Positions 32,983 through 39,144 of a DNA stretch of 39,144 nucleotides are shown one piece after another. A program made the translations under genes and the position numbers. This stretch comes from Cyanobacteriota bacterium (lineage in GTDB: Bacteria; Cyanobacteriota; Cyanobacteriia; Cyanobacteriales; Microcoleaceae). The notes beneath the pieces were generated by a model. The model did not search any database, was not told the DNA's origin, and saw only the letters and a list, made by a program, of their open reading frames with translations. The stretch is from assembly GCA_025362325.1 (NCBI GenBank), contig JANYGO010000127.1, positions 1 through 39,144 on the forward strand, read 5' to 3'. The stretch's first letter is position 1; each line of letters starts with the position of its first letter.

Positions 32983-33060
32983 GGTCCTTCGACTACGCTC
33001 AGGAACCGCTTCAGGAAGAAGGAAGAAGGAAGAAGGAAGAAGGAAGAAAGAAGAAAGAAG
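32983..33060. repeat. TCCTTCGACTACGCTCAGGA element and GAAGGAA tandem repeats
   Basis: The spacer between pstA and pstB begins with TCCTTCGACTACGCTCAGGA (about 32986-33005), a widely dispersed bacterial repeat motif. It continues with five to six GAAGGAA heptamers and GAAAGAA units up to 33060. The purine-rich tract resembles tandem Shine-Dalgarno sequences, but it is more than 70 bases from the pstB start. Confidence 0.7.
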
Positions 33061-33133
33061 ATTTTCCCCATCTCCAACTTTTCAACTCTCATCTTCTCGT
33101 TATTTTGTACAATTTGAGAGGATAGTTAACTGT

Positions 33134-33934
33134 ATGATGATGGACTTAGACAAGCAAACAGAAACAATTTTACGAACAGATAATATCAATATTTTTTACG
33201 GCGCTTTTCACGCTGTTAAAAATGTTTCAATGGAGATTCCTAAAAATCGCATTACTGCTTTGATTGGGCCGTCTGGCTGCGGTAAAAGTACAATTCTGCG
33301 ATGTTTTAACCGCCTCAACGATTTAGTTAGCGGTTTTCGTTTAGAGGGTAGAATTGATTACCACGGTCAAAATCTCTACGATCCTGATATTGATGCTGTG
33401 GCGGTGCGCCGCAAGATTGGGATGGTGTTTCAAAAGCCGAATCCTTTCCCGAAGTCGATTTATGACAATATTGCTTACGGTGCGAGGGTAAACAATTATA
33501 AGGGAGATATGGATGAGCTGGTGGAGAAGTCGCTCAGCCAAGCTTATTTGTGGGATGAGGTGAAGGACAAGTTAAAGCAAAGCGGTTTTTCTCTTTCGGG
33601 TGGCCAGCAGCAGCGTTTGTGTATTGCTAGGGCGATCGCGATTAATCCTGATGTAGTGTTAATGGATGAACCTTGCGCTTCTCTTGACCCGATTTCTACG
33701 ATTAAGATTGAGGAGTTGATGCGGGAACTCAAGGAGAAGTATACGATTGTGATCGTTACTCACAATATGCAGCAGGCTTCTCGGGTTTCTGACCTGACTG
33801 CTTTTTTCAATGCTAAACTTTCTGACGATGGGAAGCGGTTTGGCTATCTTGTGGAGTGTGACAAGACTGAGGTCATTTTCCAAAGTCCGAAGGAAGAGTC
33901 TACTTTAGATTATGTGAGCGGCCGTTTTGGTTGA
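33134..33934 (+). CDS. pstB: phosphate ABC transporter ATP-binding protein PstB
   Basis: This 266-residue ATPase powers phosphate import. Walker A is GPSGCGKS (45-52), and the Q-loop is [22 protein letters not shown], which is specific for PstB. The signature is [18 protein letters not shown], Walker B is [13 protein letters not shown], and the switch is [15 protein letters not shown]. Three consecutive ATG codons (33134, 33137, 33140) could start translation; GAGAGGAT at 33115-33122 serves any of them. Only one pstB is present and no phoU follows, so the operon ends here. Confidence 0.96.
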   Translation: MMMDLDKQTETILRTDNINIFYGAFHAVKNVSMEIPKNRITALIGPSGCGKSTILRCFNRLNDLVSGFRLEGRIDYHGQNLYDPDIDAVAVRRKIGMVFQKPNPFPKSIYDNIAYGARVNNYKGDMDELVEKSLSQAYLWDEVKDKLKQSGFSLSGGQQQRLCIARAIAINPDVVLMDEPCASLDPISTIKIEELMRELKEKYTIVIVTHNMQQASRVSDLTAFFNAKLSDDGKRFGYLVECDKTEVIFQSPKEESTLDYVSGRFG

Positions 33935-34244
33935 GTCCCCGACAGGTTTCAACCTGTCGCTACACAAACTATCGTCCCTCTTTAAGAGACTAAAAACACT
34001 GGCGGGGTGACAACCCCGTCAGCAAATTTACTTAACTGAGATGATCGAGGAAGCTCTTTTACCCAAAACGGAAAGAAACCCTGTTTAAGTATCTCTCAGG
34101 TGAGAGGTTTTTCTTTACATTTATTTACATAGATGTGTTTATTTCCACCTACCTACTTAATATGACTGGGCTTGTTTATTTTACTTATTCTCAACAAGCC
34201 TTCCTTTTTGTTATGAACAATTGTTAAACAATCAAGTTGAAAAC
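33935..34244. other. intergenic region after pstB with hairpins
   Basis: There is no gene in 310 bases. GACAGGTT-TC-AACCTGTC (33941-33958) followed by GCTACACAAAC is a dispersed repeat of the type at 79-125. GGCGGGGTGACAACCCCGTC at about 34001-34020 is a second hairpin. CTCTC-AGGT-GAGAG followed by GTTTTTC (34093-34112) looks like a small rho-independent terminator. Any of them could end the pst transcript. Confidence 0.6.
34093..34112 (+). terminator. possible intrinsic terminator downstream of pstB
   Basis: A 5-base stem, CTCTC/GAGAG, with an AGGT loop is followed immediately by GTTTTTC. The stem is short, so strength is doubtful. It lies about 160 bases after the pstB stop. Confidence 0.35.
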
Positions 34245-35135
34245 TTAAGAAGAAGTTAACATAAACTCAATATCACGCTTCAGGGTTGTACAAATTGCAT
34301 CCAAGGGTAAGTCATTTGCATCGTAACCAAAAGGATTTTCTATTTCGATTCCTATTTCTTCTATGCCAAATAGGGTAAAACTAACTAGAGTAACTATCGG
34401 AATAGTCAACCAACCCATTTGCCCCACCAGTTGAAACGGCAATAACAAACAAAACAGCAGTAATAGTTGCTTAAGATGAACCGCATAAGCTAAAGGAATA
34501 GGTGTGTGTGCAATACGCTGACAACCTTCCAAGCTGTCTACCAGTAAATTGATTGACAGTTGCAATGGTATTATCTCCGGGGCTTGTATTTTTTTTTGAT
34601 CGAGCTGATGCCGAAGATAATCCCCAATCCATAATATAATTTGTAGCGGAGGATTGCTTGATGTCTTTAAGTGAAAATACTGAGATGAGGGCATCAACTC
34701 CTCTAGCTCACCATTTACAGGTTCCAATCTCAAAGCCAATTTACTAGCAAATGTAAAAGCAATTATTAGTCGTAGAATGGAAGCTCTTTTAGCTCGTTCC
34801 TCGGCTTCAAGTTCTGCCGCACCTGCCCAAAGTTGCCTAGACACGTTTAGACTCTGAGAAGCTAGGATTGACCAGAGCTTCCGACCCTCCCAAAAACGCT
34901 CGTAAGCCGTGTTGGTGCGGAATACCAGTAATAAACCTAAAACAACACTCGGAATAATAGCCACAAAACTAGGCTGATTTACAGGTAATTTAAACCACAG
35001 GTATGCGACCGAAATAAATACCGCAAACAAACCCGAGAAAATCACTTGATTCAAAATTGAGGGAATCACTGAATTTTTTACATTTAAAGCTAATGTAAAC
35101 CAGTGTGCTTTTTTTCTTCCTCTTGTCCTTGCCAT
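34245..35135 (-). CDS. bestrophin-like (UPF0187) ion channel
   Basis: This 296-residue membrane protein is of the bestrophin family, identified by SVVLGLLLVFRTNTAYERFWEGRKLWSILASQSLNVSRQLW, where RTNTAYERFWEGR is the family hallmark. The C-terminal FGIEEIGIEIENPFGYDANDLPLDAI matches the conserved IG.(E)..NPFG...NDLPL segment. Four hydrophobic regions are seen (about 28-75 in two helices and 205-255 in two). Bacterial homologues form cation or anion channels; a thylakoid chloride channel is known in plants. Gene neighbours give no clue to its ion or role. It lies downstream of the dioxygenase genes but is separated from them by 94 bases. Confidence 0.92.
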   Translation of the reverse strand: MARTRGRKKAHWFTLALNVKNSVIPSILNQVIFSGLFAVFISVAYLWFKLPVNQPSFVAIIPSVVLGLLLVFRTNTAYERFWEGRKLWSILASQSLNVSRQLWAGAAELEAEERAKRASILRLIIAFTFASKLALRLEPVNGELEELMPSSQYFHLKTSSNPPLQIILWIGDYLRHQLDQKKIQAPEIIPLQLSINLLVDSLEGCQRIAHTPIPLAYAVHLKQLLLLFCLLLPFQLVGQMGWLTIPIVTLVSFTLFGIEEIGIEIENPFGYDANDLPLDAICTTLKRDIEFMLTSS

Positions 35136-35229
35136 AATGTTTTTAATTTTAAAAAAACAGCTAATAACTAAAGTTTAAACTAGGGCTTACAGTCAAAGGG
35201 AGAGGCTGCTAAATAGTAAATTTCAGCCT

Positions 35230-35709
35230 CTAGATCGGGAAAATGAGCGATCCGGGAATTAGATTACCGTCGAGTACGCAGATCTTCTGACGAAACTTGA
35301 GAGTGGTGTCCTCGCGAACGATAACATCGAAGTAGCGTCCTGCATTGAACACATGGATTGTGTCCTCGACGAAACTCTCGAAGACGACAAAATTAGCTTG
35401 CGCATAAAGCGTTCCGCAGGAATTTTTAACAATGTAGATGTTCGATATCACATGACGGAAAAAACGTGGCGTGTAGAAGTTGACCCTCTTAATTGCATCA
35501 ACTCGATCGAGAACCATTCCGCGTCCCTCACAGAGCATCAGTGCAAGAGGAAGATCTCGGTCGTAATTCTCACGCGTGACGATTTTGTACACGCAATCAT
35601 TGGTGAAGAACTCGGGCCAGCACGCAAGTTCGTCGTCGAGGGCGTTCGCGTAATTATAGTATAGGGTTTCAAGCTCGTCACGGGAAATTTTGCTTTCAAT
35701 GACTGTCAT
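35230..35709 (-). CDS. aromatic-ring-hydroxylating dioxygenase beta subunit
   Basis: This 159-residue protein has the NTF2/SnoaL-like fold of ring-hydroxylating dioxygenase small subunits. Evidence is the start DELETLYYNYANALDDELACWPEFFTNDCVYKIVTRENYDRDLPLALMLCEGRGMVLDRVDAIKRVNFYTPRFFRHVISN and the end RYFDVIVREDTTLKFRQKICVLDG. It is encoded 2 bases after the alpha subunit gene, so the two are surely co-transcribed and form an alpha-beta oligomer. The beta subunit is mainly structural. Confidence 0.93.
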   Translation of the reverse strand: MTVIESKISRDELETLYYNYANALDDELACWPEFFTNDCVYKIVTRENYDRDLPLALMLCEGRGMVLDRVDAIKRVNFYTPRFFRHVISNIYIVKNSCGTLYAQANFVVFESFVEDTIHVFNAGRYFDVIVREDTTLKFRQKICVLDGNLIPGSLIFPI

Positions 35710-35711
35710 GA

Positions 35712-36974
35712 CTACACCCCCATGATGTCCCGATAGTATTTATAGAAAGCGCGCATCGCTGCTTCGGTCAGTATGTGGTTTTCGCTCTGGCATCCGTGAC
35801 CGCCCATCTCGACAACAGCTTCATCCTTGTCATACGCCTGTATGCCATTTTGCAAGCATTGCATAACTTCGCTGTCGTCAATTGAAACGTAGCCAGCAGG
35901 ACCCACAAGGTTTGCTTGCAAAAGACGTCTTTTTGTCATTTCGGGAGTATCATCAGCGTATCCGAAGAACGTCCAGATGAATTCAAAAGCTTCGGGACTG
36001 CGCGTAACAATTTGTCGAGTTGCAAGTGTATTTAATTGCTGCTGCACAATAACGTTTGGATAGATCGTCTGAATTACAGCAGTGGCGTGTCCCGGAAACT
36101 CGTGTACGCAATCAAGCATCTGCGAACCTTGCAACTTTAAGTCGGCCATGAATGATTTTGTCTGGACTGCCGCACTTGATGCGATCGCTTCTCCCTTGGT
36201 ATGGATCAGACAAGCATGGCGACCAGTCTTATCTATCACGACCGCTGAGCGTTGGTCAGCTCGCACGAGGTTGAACGTCACAAAGAAGACGTGCAGCGTG
36301 GTCGCGTGATACGGATCTTTGAGGTTCTCGAACATCAATTTCCAGTTGCTGTTGATGATCTGCCGTGAGTAGCCAAGGACGCGCAATTCTCGACCATCGA
36401 AAACACGGTCAAAGTACGTGAGCATTGAGGAATCGAGATAATCTTCAAACGGCTCAATGTCCGGATCGAACGAAGCGAAGATGACCCCATTGCGCTCTGC
36501 AACCTTCAGTTTACGCAGAGAATGCGCTTTGAGATCAAAATCTTTGGGCATTCCACCCTGACCTTTCAAACCTTGCTGAAACGTCACACCCCGAAGGTTA
36601 CCCTTAAGGTCGAATGTCCATTTATGGTAAGGGCATTGAAACAAAGTCGCGTTTCCAAAATCCCGTACACAAAATGCCATGCCGCGATGTGTACATTTAT
36701 TGATAAAGACATTTATGAAGCCGTCTTTGTCGCGGGTGACGACGACAGGTTTATCGCCGATCGTAGCACGCTTAAAGTCACCAGGATTCGGAATCTCAGC
36801 CGACAGACCCACGTAGTTCCAAGTCCGACCCCCAAAAATTCGCTCTTGCTCACGCGCATAGATAGCTGGATCGGTGTAAAACTTATACGGAATCCGCCAA
36901 CAGACTGCTTCGGTAGAATTTCTTTGTGCTTCGGGTTCAACAACAGGCAACCTATCCATATCCGTTATATTCAT
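35712..36974 (-). CDS. Rieske aromatic-ring-hydroxylating dioxygenase alpha subunit (anthranilate/salicylate-type)
   Basis: This 420-residue catalytic subunit has a Rieske [2Fe-2S] domain with Cys94-x-His96 (KCTHRG) and Cys114-x2-His117 (CPYHKW). The catalytic domain places the mononuclear iron ligands His223 and His228, with bridging Asp220, in ENLKDPYHATTLHVFF. The third ligand is probably Asp366 or Asp367 in SIDDSEV. The DPYHATTLHVFF segment recalls anthranilate 1,2-dioxygenase large subunits (AndAc type); this sub-assignment is from memory and tentative. No ferredoxin or reductase gene is nearby, so electron transfer must be supplied from elsewhere. Such enzymes are uncommon in cyanobacteria and transfer from a heterotroph is plausible. 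Confidence 0.92.
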   Translation of the reverse strand: MNITDMDRLPVVEPEAQRNSTEAVCWRIPYKFYTDPAIYAREQERIFGGRTWNYVGLSAEIPNPGDFKRATIGDKPVVVTRDKDGFINVFINKCTHRGMAFCVRDFGNATLFQCPYHKWTFDLKGNLRGVTFQQGLKGQGGMPKDFDLKAHSLRKLKVAERNGVIFASFDPDIEPFEDYLDSSMLTYFDRVFDGRELRVLGYSRQIINSNWKLMFENLKDPYHATTLHVFFVTFNLVRADQRSAVVIDKTGRHACLIHTKGEAIASSAAVQTKSFMADLKLQGSQMLDCVHEFPGHATAVIQTIYPNVIVQQQLNTLATRQIVTRSPEAFEFIWTFFGYADDTPEMTKRRLLQANLVGPAGYVSIDDSEVMQCLQNGIQAYDKDEAVVEMGGHGCQSENHILTEAAMRAFYKYYRDIMGV

Positions 36975-37147
36975 GATTTATCTTTGGTGTAAGAGAGTAG
37001 CCTTGACACACTACTAAAATATTTTGAGAATTACGGCTGGCTATCAAATAAACGCGGGAAGGTTTGAGGAGGATAGAGCGAGGGGAGATAGAAAAGCATT
37101 AATATATTTTTTCCATCTCTAACCTGCCCCATATGAGAGTGGTAGCT

Positions 37148-37645
37148 TTACTGCTTAAAAGAGGGGTGCCCTTTGGGGTAAAAAAGCTGTATTTTTCGCT
37201 CAAAAAGTTTCTTTTCTTCTGCGTATAGTTCCTCAAGCTGCTGGACTACATCTTCAGAAACTCCAATTAGTGTGGCTGCTTTACGAACTGCGGCTTTCTC
37301 ACCTTCCTGGTATTCTCCATCAGCAGAACAAGCCACTATTGCATCATAAATTATGGCGTGTTTTGCATATTCAGAAATAATATCATTACTGGTTATTACC
37401 TGTTCCAGGCTATCTGTTGCCGGATAGTTTTTGAGTTCTTCAAGCTTTGAATCAGAGACTCCTCTTGCCGCAGTAAGCCCCATAATCCAATCTTTTTCTG
37501 CTGGAGCTACTTCTCCATCGCCACTTGCACAAATTAAAAGAGCTTTTGCGTAGATAATTGTACTATCTTCAGGCGGCAATTCGTCGAAACCTCGTGATTC
37601 TTTAAAAATCCACTTAGCAATGGTGTGACGAACATTGTTAGACAT
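37148..37645 (-). CDS. TerB-like helical domain protein
   Basis: This 165-residue soluble, all-helical protein has the two-fold acidic motif of TerB/DjlA-N-like domains: KALLICASGDGEVAPAEKDWI and DAIVACSADGEYQEGEKAAVRKAATLIGVS. Paired Asp/Glu residues in DGEV and DGEY may bind metal. Tellurite-resistance TerB relatives act at the membrane in stress responses, but no other ter genes are present, so only the fold is assigned. It is transcribed alone, upstream of the dioxygenase genes on the same strand, with a 173-base gap. Confidence 0.8.
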   Translation of the reverse strand: MSNNVRHTIAKWIFKESRGFDELPPEDSTIIYAKALLICASGDGEVAPAEKDWIMGLTAARGVSDSKLEELKNYPATDSLEQVITSNDIISEYAKHAIIYDAIVACSADGEYQEGEKAAVRKAATLIGVSEDVVQQLEELYAEEKKLFERKIQLFYPKGHPSFKQ

Positions 37646-37849
37646 AATTAGCTTTGTCCTGTTAATGTGAAAGTAACAAAAATACTATATTCTAGTTTGG
37701 GAAAAAAATGGTTTTTTTTTTACAAAACTTTACAATAAATCCTGACGGGGTTACAACAAGAGTCAAAAGCCTTGCCAGTAGCGGACTCGTGACAACTTAA
37801 GCGAAAAAAAGATGGGGTCATTTTTCTCAACCAACTCCATCTGTTAAAT

Positions 37850-38868
37850 ATGTTTCCTCAATTTTACCAAGCTCACCTCCAAGGGCAACTAAAAAATACC
37901 GAATATCTGACTCTCAAAATTTTGGTATATTTCTGGCAATCTCAGAAACAAGTTAGCATTGAATTGCTGGACACCTTAATGCCTTATCCTATTCAGTTTG
38001 AGAGCAGAAGACGCCTCCAGGAAAATATTTTTAAAATTTTTTTGCCTCAACACTAAAACCCTGTGGTTTCATCTAGTTCAAGAAATTTTAAATGGAAAAT
38101 TTCTGAATACTCAGCCACTTAATTTAGCTATCAATCGCACGCACCTAATGGCGGCGAAAAAAAATATTTTCCTAATTAGTCTGATATGGTTTAAGCCAGC
38201 TATCCCATTATCGGGGGAAATTTTTCATAAAAAATGCAGCAGTAATATTTAAGAGCAAAAATATCTAATTGCACCAACTTGATCACTATTCAAAAGTTAT
38301 AAAATTCTACGTTTAGGCGACCGCAAATAGGGTTGGTATCTGCTGACTAATGCGCGGCAGCTCACAAGCAGCGATCGCTGCATTCAAATGTCGGAGTGGG
38401 ATTTAAGCTATGTTCAAAGACTGCAAGACAGGTGGTTATAATAAGCGAGAAGAGCCATGCGTCGGCCGATCGGAGCAAAAATTTTGTTCTTTTTATTGCT
38501 ATCGCTTACACTTGCGCTAAGCTGTCACGCATTTAAATTGCATATTGAGGGCGGGCGGGACGCCCACCCCACAAGACGGCGAATTGTTTTTTGACCTTCA
38601 ATTTAAATGCACAACAGCTTATCTTCCCATGTCAAAAAATCAAAAGCATGGGAATGGGAATACAAAAATATATTGGTTGCCTTACAGCATCCAAGCGAAC
38701 GCTCCGCCGACACAGTAGTTTTTGGAGTGGATTGTATGGTCAATATTGGATAATAGGAATGGAAATTTATGGAGAAATTATTGCGGAATTAATGGCAACA
38801 AGACGCAACAAGCTGCTATTTTTTCAGAGGGGAACAGGGCTATGTCCTTGATTCTACAGATGTTTTGA
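37850..38868 (+). pseudogene. decayed IS4-family transposase with internal deletion, stops, frameshifts and a nested MITE
   Basis: Pieces of one cyanobacterial IS4-type transposase follow in order across three frames. The N-terminus is MFPQFYQAHLQGQLKNTEYLTLKILV (from 37850) and reads to FESRRRLQENIF. After a frameshift come LNLAINRTHLMAAKKNIFLISLIWFKPAIPL and, past a stop, EQKYLIAP and LFKSYKILRLGDRK. A deletion then joins to GWYLLTN, AIAAFKCRSGI-stop-AMFKDCKTGGYN and EKSHASADRSKNFVLFIAIAYTCA. There a 104-bp MITE interrupts the gene. The C-terminus resumes at IKSMGMGIQKYIGCLTASKRTLRRHSSFWSGLYGQYWI and ends, after another shift, with AMSLILQMF-stop at 38868. The element is clearly inactive. 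Terminal inverted repeats are not certain. Confidence 0.88.
38518..38621. mobile_element. MITE nested in the IS4 remnant
   Basis: Two 23-base terminal inverted repeats (38518-38540 and 38599-38621) share TAAGCTGT, then three differing bases, then GCATTTAAATTG. The 58-base interior contains GGGCGGGCGGGACGCCC. There is no coding capacity. It splits the transposase remnant between the AIAYTCA segment and the IKSMG segment, so it landed after the IS4 copy. The mobilising transposase is not in this window. Confidence 0.85.
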
Positions 38869-38954
38869 CTCTTGTGGTCACTCCCTCAGCTAAAAACATT
38901 TAATTTGGTGACTATGCTAGCGACAAAAAAACTGCGTAAAACTTTTGTGAGTTG

Positions 38955-38987
38955 AGAATCCCGCTTTCTTGGAGAAGGCGGGATTCT
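38955..38987. terminator. strong stem-loop, likely intrinsic terminator
   Basis: AGAATCCCGC (38955-38964) and GCGGGATTCT (38978-38987) form a perfect 10-bp stem. It extends inward by up to four more pairs (TTTC/GAAG) around a TTGGA loop. GAGTTTTATGTTT follows. It may terminate plus-strand transcription or serve the gene that appears to end at 39066 on the minus strand. Confidence 0.6.
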
Positions 38988-39065
38988 GAGTTTTATGTTT
39001 AATAGCTCGATCGTACTTTTTGCAGATACAAGCCACGGATTTTTGTGAAGAAATGCTCGAAGGGT

Positions 39066-39143
39066 TCAAATATTCTTCATCCAATGCTTTAACAGGTTTT
39101 CTTTAACCATGTTTTGGCGCATAACTTCTAGCAAGTATTCCTG
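39066..39143 (-). CDS. possible C-terminal end of a gene entering from the right edge (partial)
   Basis: On the minus strand one frame is open from the window edge to a TGA at 39066-39068. It gives 25 residues ending MVKENLLKHWMKNI, with QEYLLEVMRQN before it. The amphipathic, helical look is compatible with a protein C-terminus. The other two frames close quickly. The family cannot be named and chance is possible. Confidence 0.3.
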   Translation of the reverse strand, partial: QEYLLEVMRQNMVKENLLKHWMKNI

Positions 39144-39144
39144 A

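Noticed and set aside
38457-38594. A 45-codon frame with a lipoprotein-like signal (ILFFLLLSLTLALSC).
   Set aside because: It is an out-of-frame reading of the IS4 transposase remnant (the correct frame gives NFVLFIAIAYTCA), and its cysteine and tail come from the MITE.
38591-38851. An apparently separate 86-codon gene.
   Set aside because: Its sequence IKSMG...RTLRRHSSFWSGLYGQYW is the C-terminal part of the IS4 transposase; the first codons are MITE-derived.

Overview
The window looks like chromosomal DNA of a filamentous cyanobacterium of the Microcoleus/Oscillatoria/Phormidium type. The evidence is the many copies of the HIP1 octamer GCGATCGC, cyanobacterial-style urt and pst operons, an NtcA-type promoter, PAS-rich phototaxis-like signalling genes, and spacers full of heptanucleotide tandem repeats and small inverted repeats. 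The assignment rests on gene content and repeat style only.

Layout. 1-1140: tail of a possible upstream gene, a HAD-family hydrolase, and tRNA-Ala(CGC). 1500-8070: a complete urea ABC transporter operon urtABC-(AIM24-family gene)-urtDE behind a near-consensus NtcA-activated promoter. 8217-8924: a secreted pentapeptide-repeat protein. 9006-18985 (minus strand): a chemotaxis-type pathway in transcription order CheY, CheW, a 1662-residue PAS-rich methyl-accepting protein, a CheA-REC hybrid kinase, and a second CheW. The receptor begins with a membrane domain that matches the spacing of the plant/cyanobacterial ethylene-receptor sensor domain. 19194-19937: remnant of a SelD-associated FAD oxidoreductase. 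20053-24610: a membrane protein, a class I amidotransferase, an SRPBCC protein, a HigBA-like toxin-antitoxin pair and a radical SAM enzyme. 24823-27718: a DUF1800/DUF1501 secreted pair. 27883-29144: lspA and bioY. 29551-33934: pstSCAB phosphate transporter with a candidate Pho box. 34245-37645: bestrophin-like channel, a two-subunit Rieske dioxygenase and a TerB-like protein. 37850-38868: a decayed IS4-type transposase with a nested MITE.

How the parts fit. The two large nutrient-uptake operons (urea nitrogen, phosphate) are each preceded by sequences resembling their global regulators' sites (NtcA, SphR/PhoB). The chemotaxis cluster has all the signal-relay parts, but no CheR or CheB methylation enzymes are present here. 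Spacers, including those inside operons, are dominated by several repeat families. One inverted-repeat family shows matched base changes in both arms between copies, and another short repeat appears to have inserted in frame inside a coding gene. No CRISPR array, prophage or recognisable defence island was seen beyond the toxin-antitoxin pair. The most interesting candidate is the ethylene-receptor-like chemoreceptor operon.
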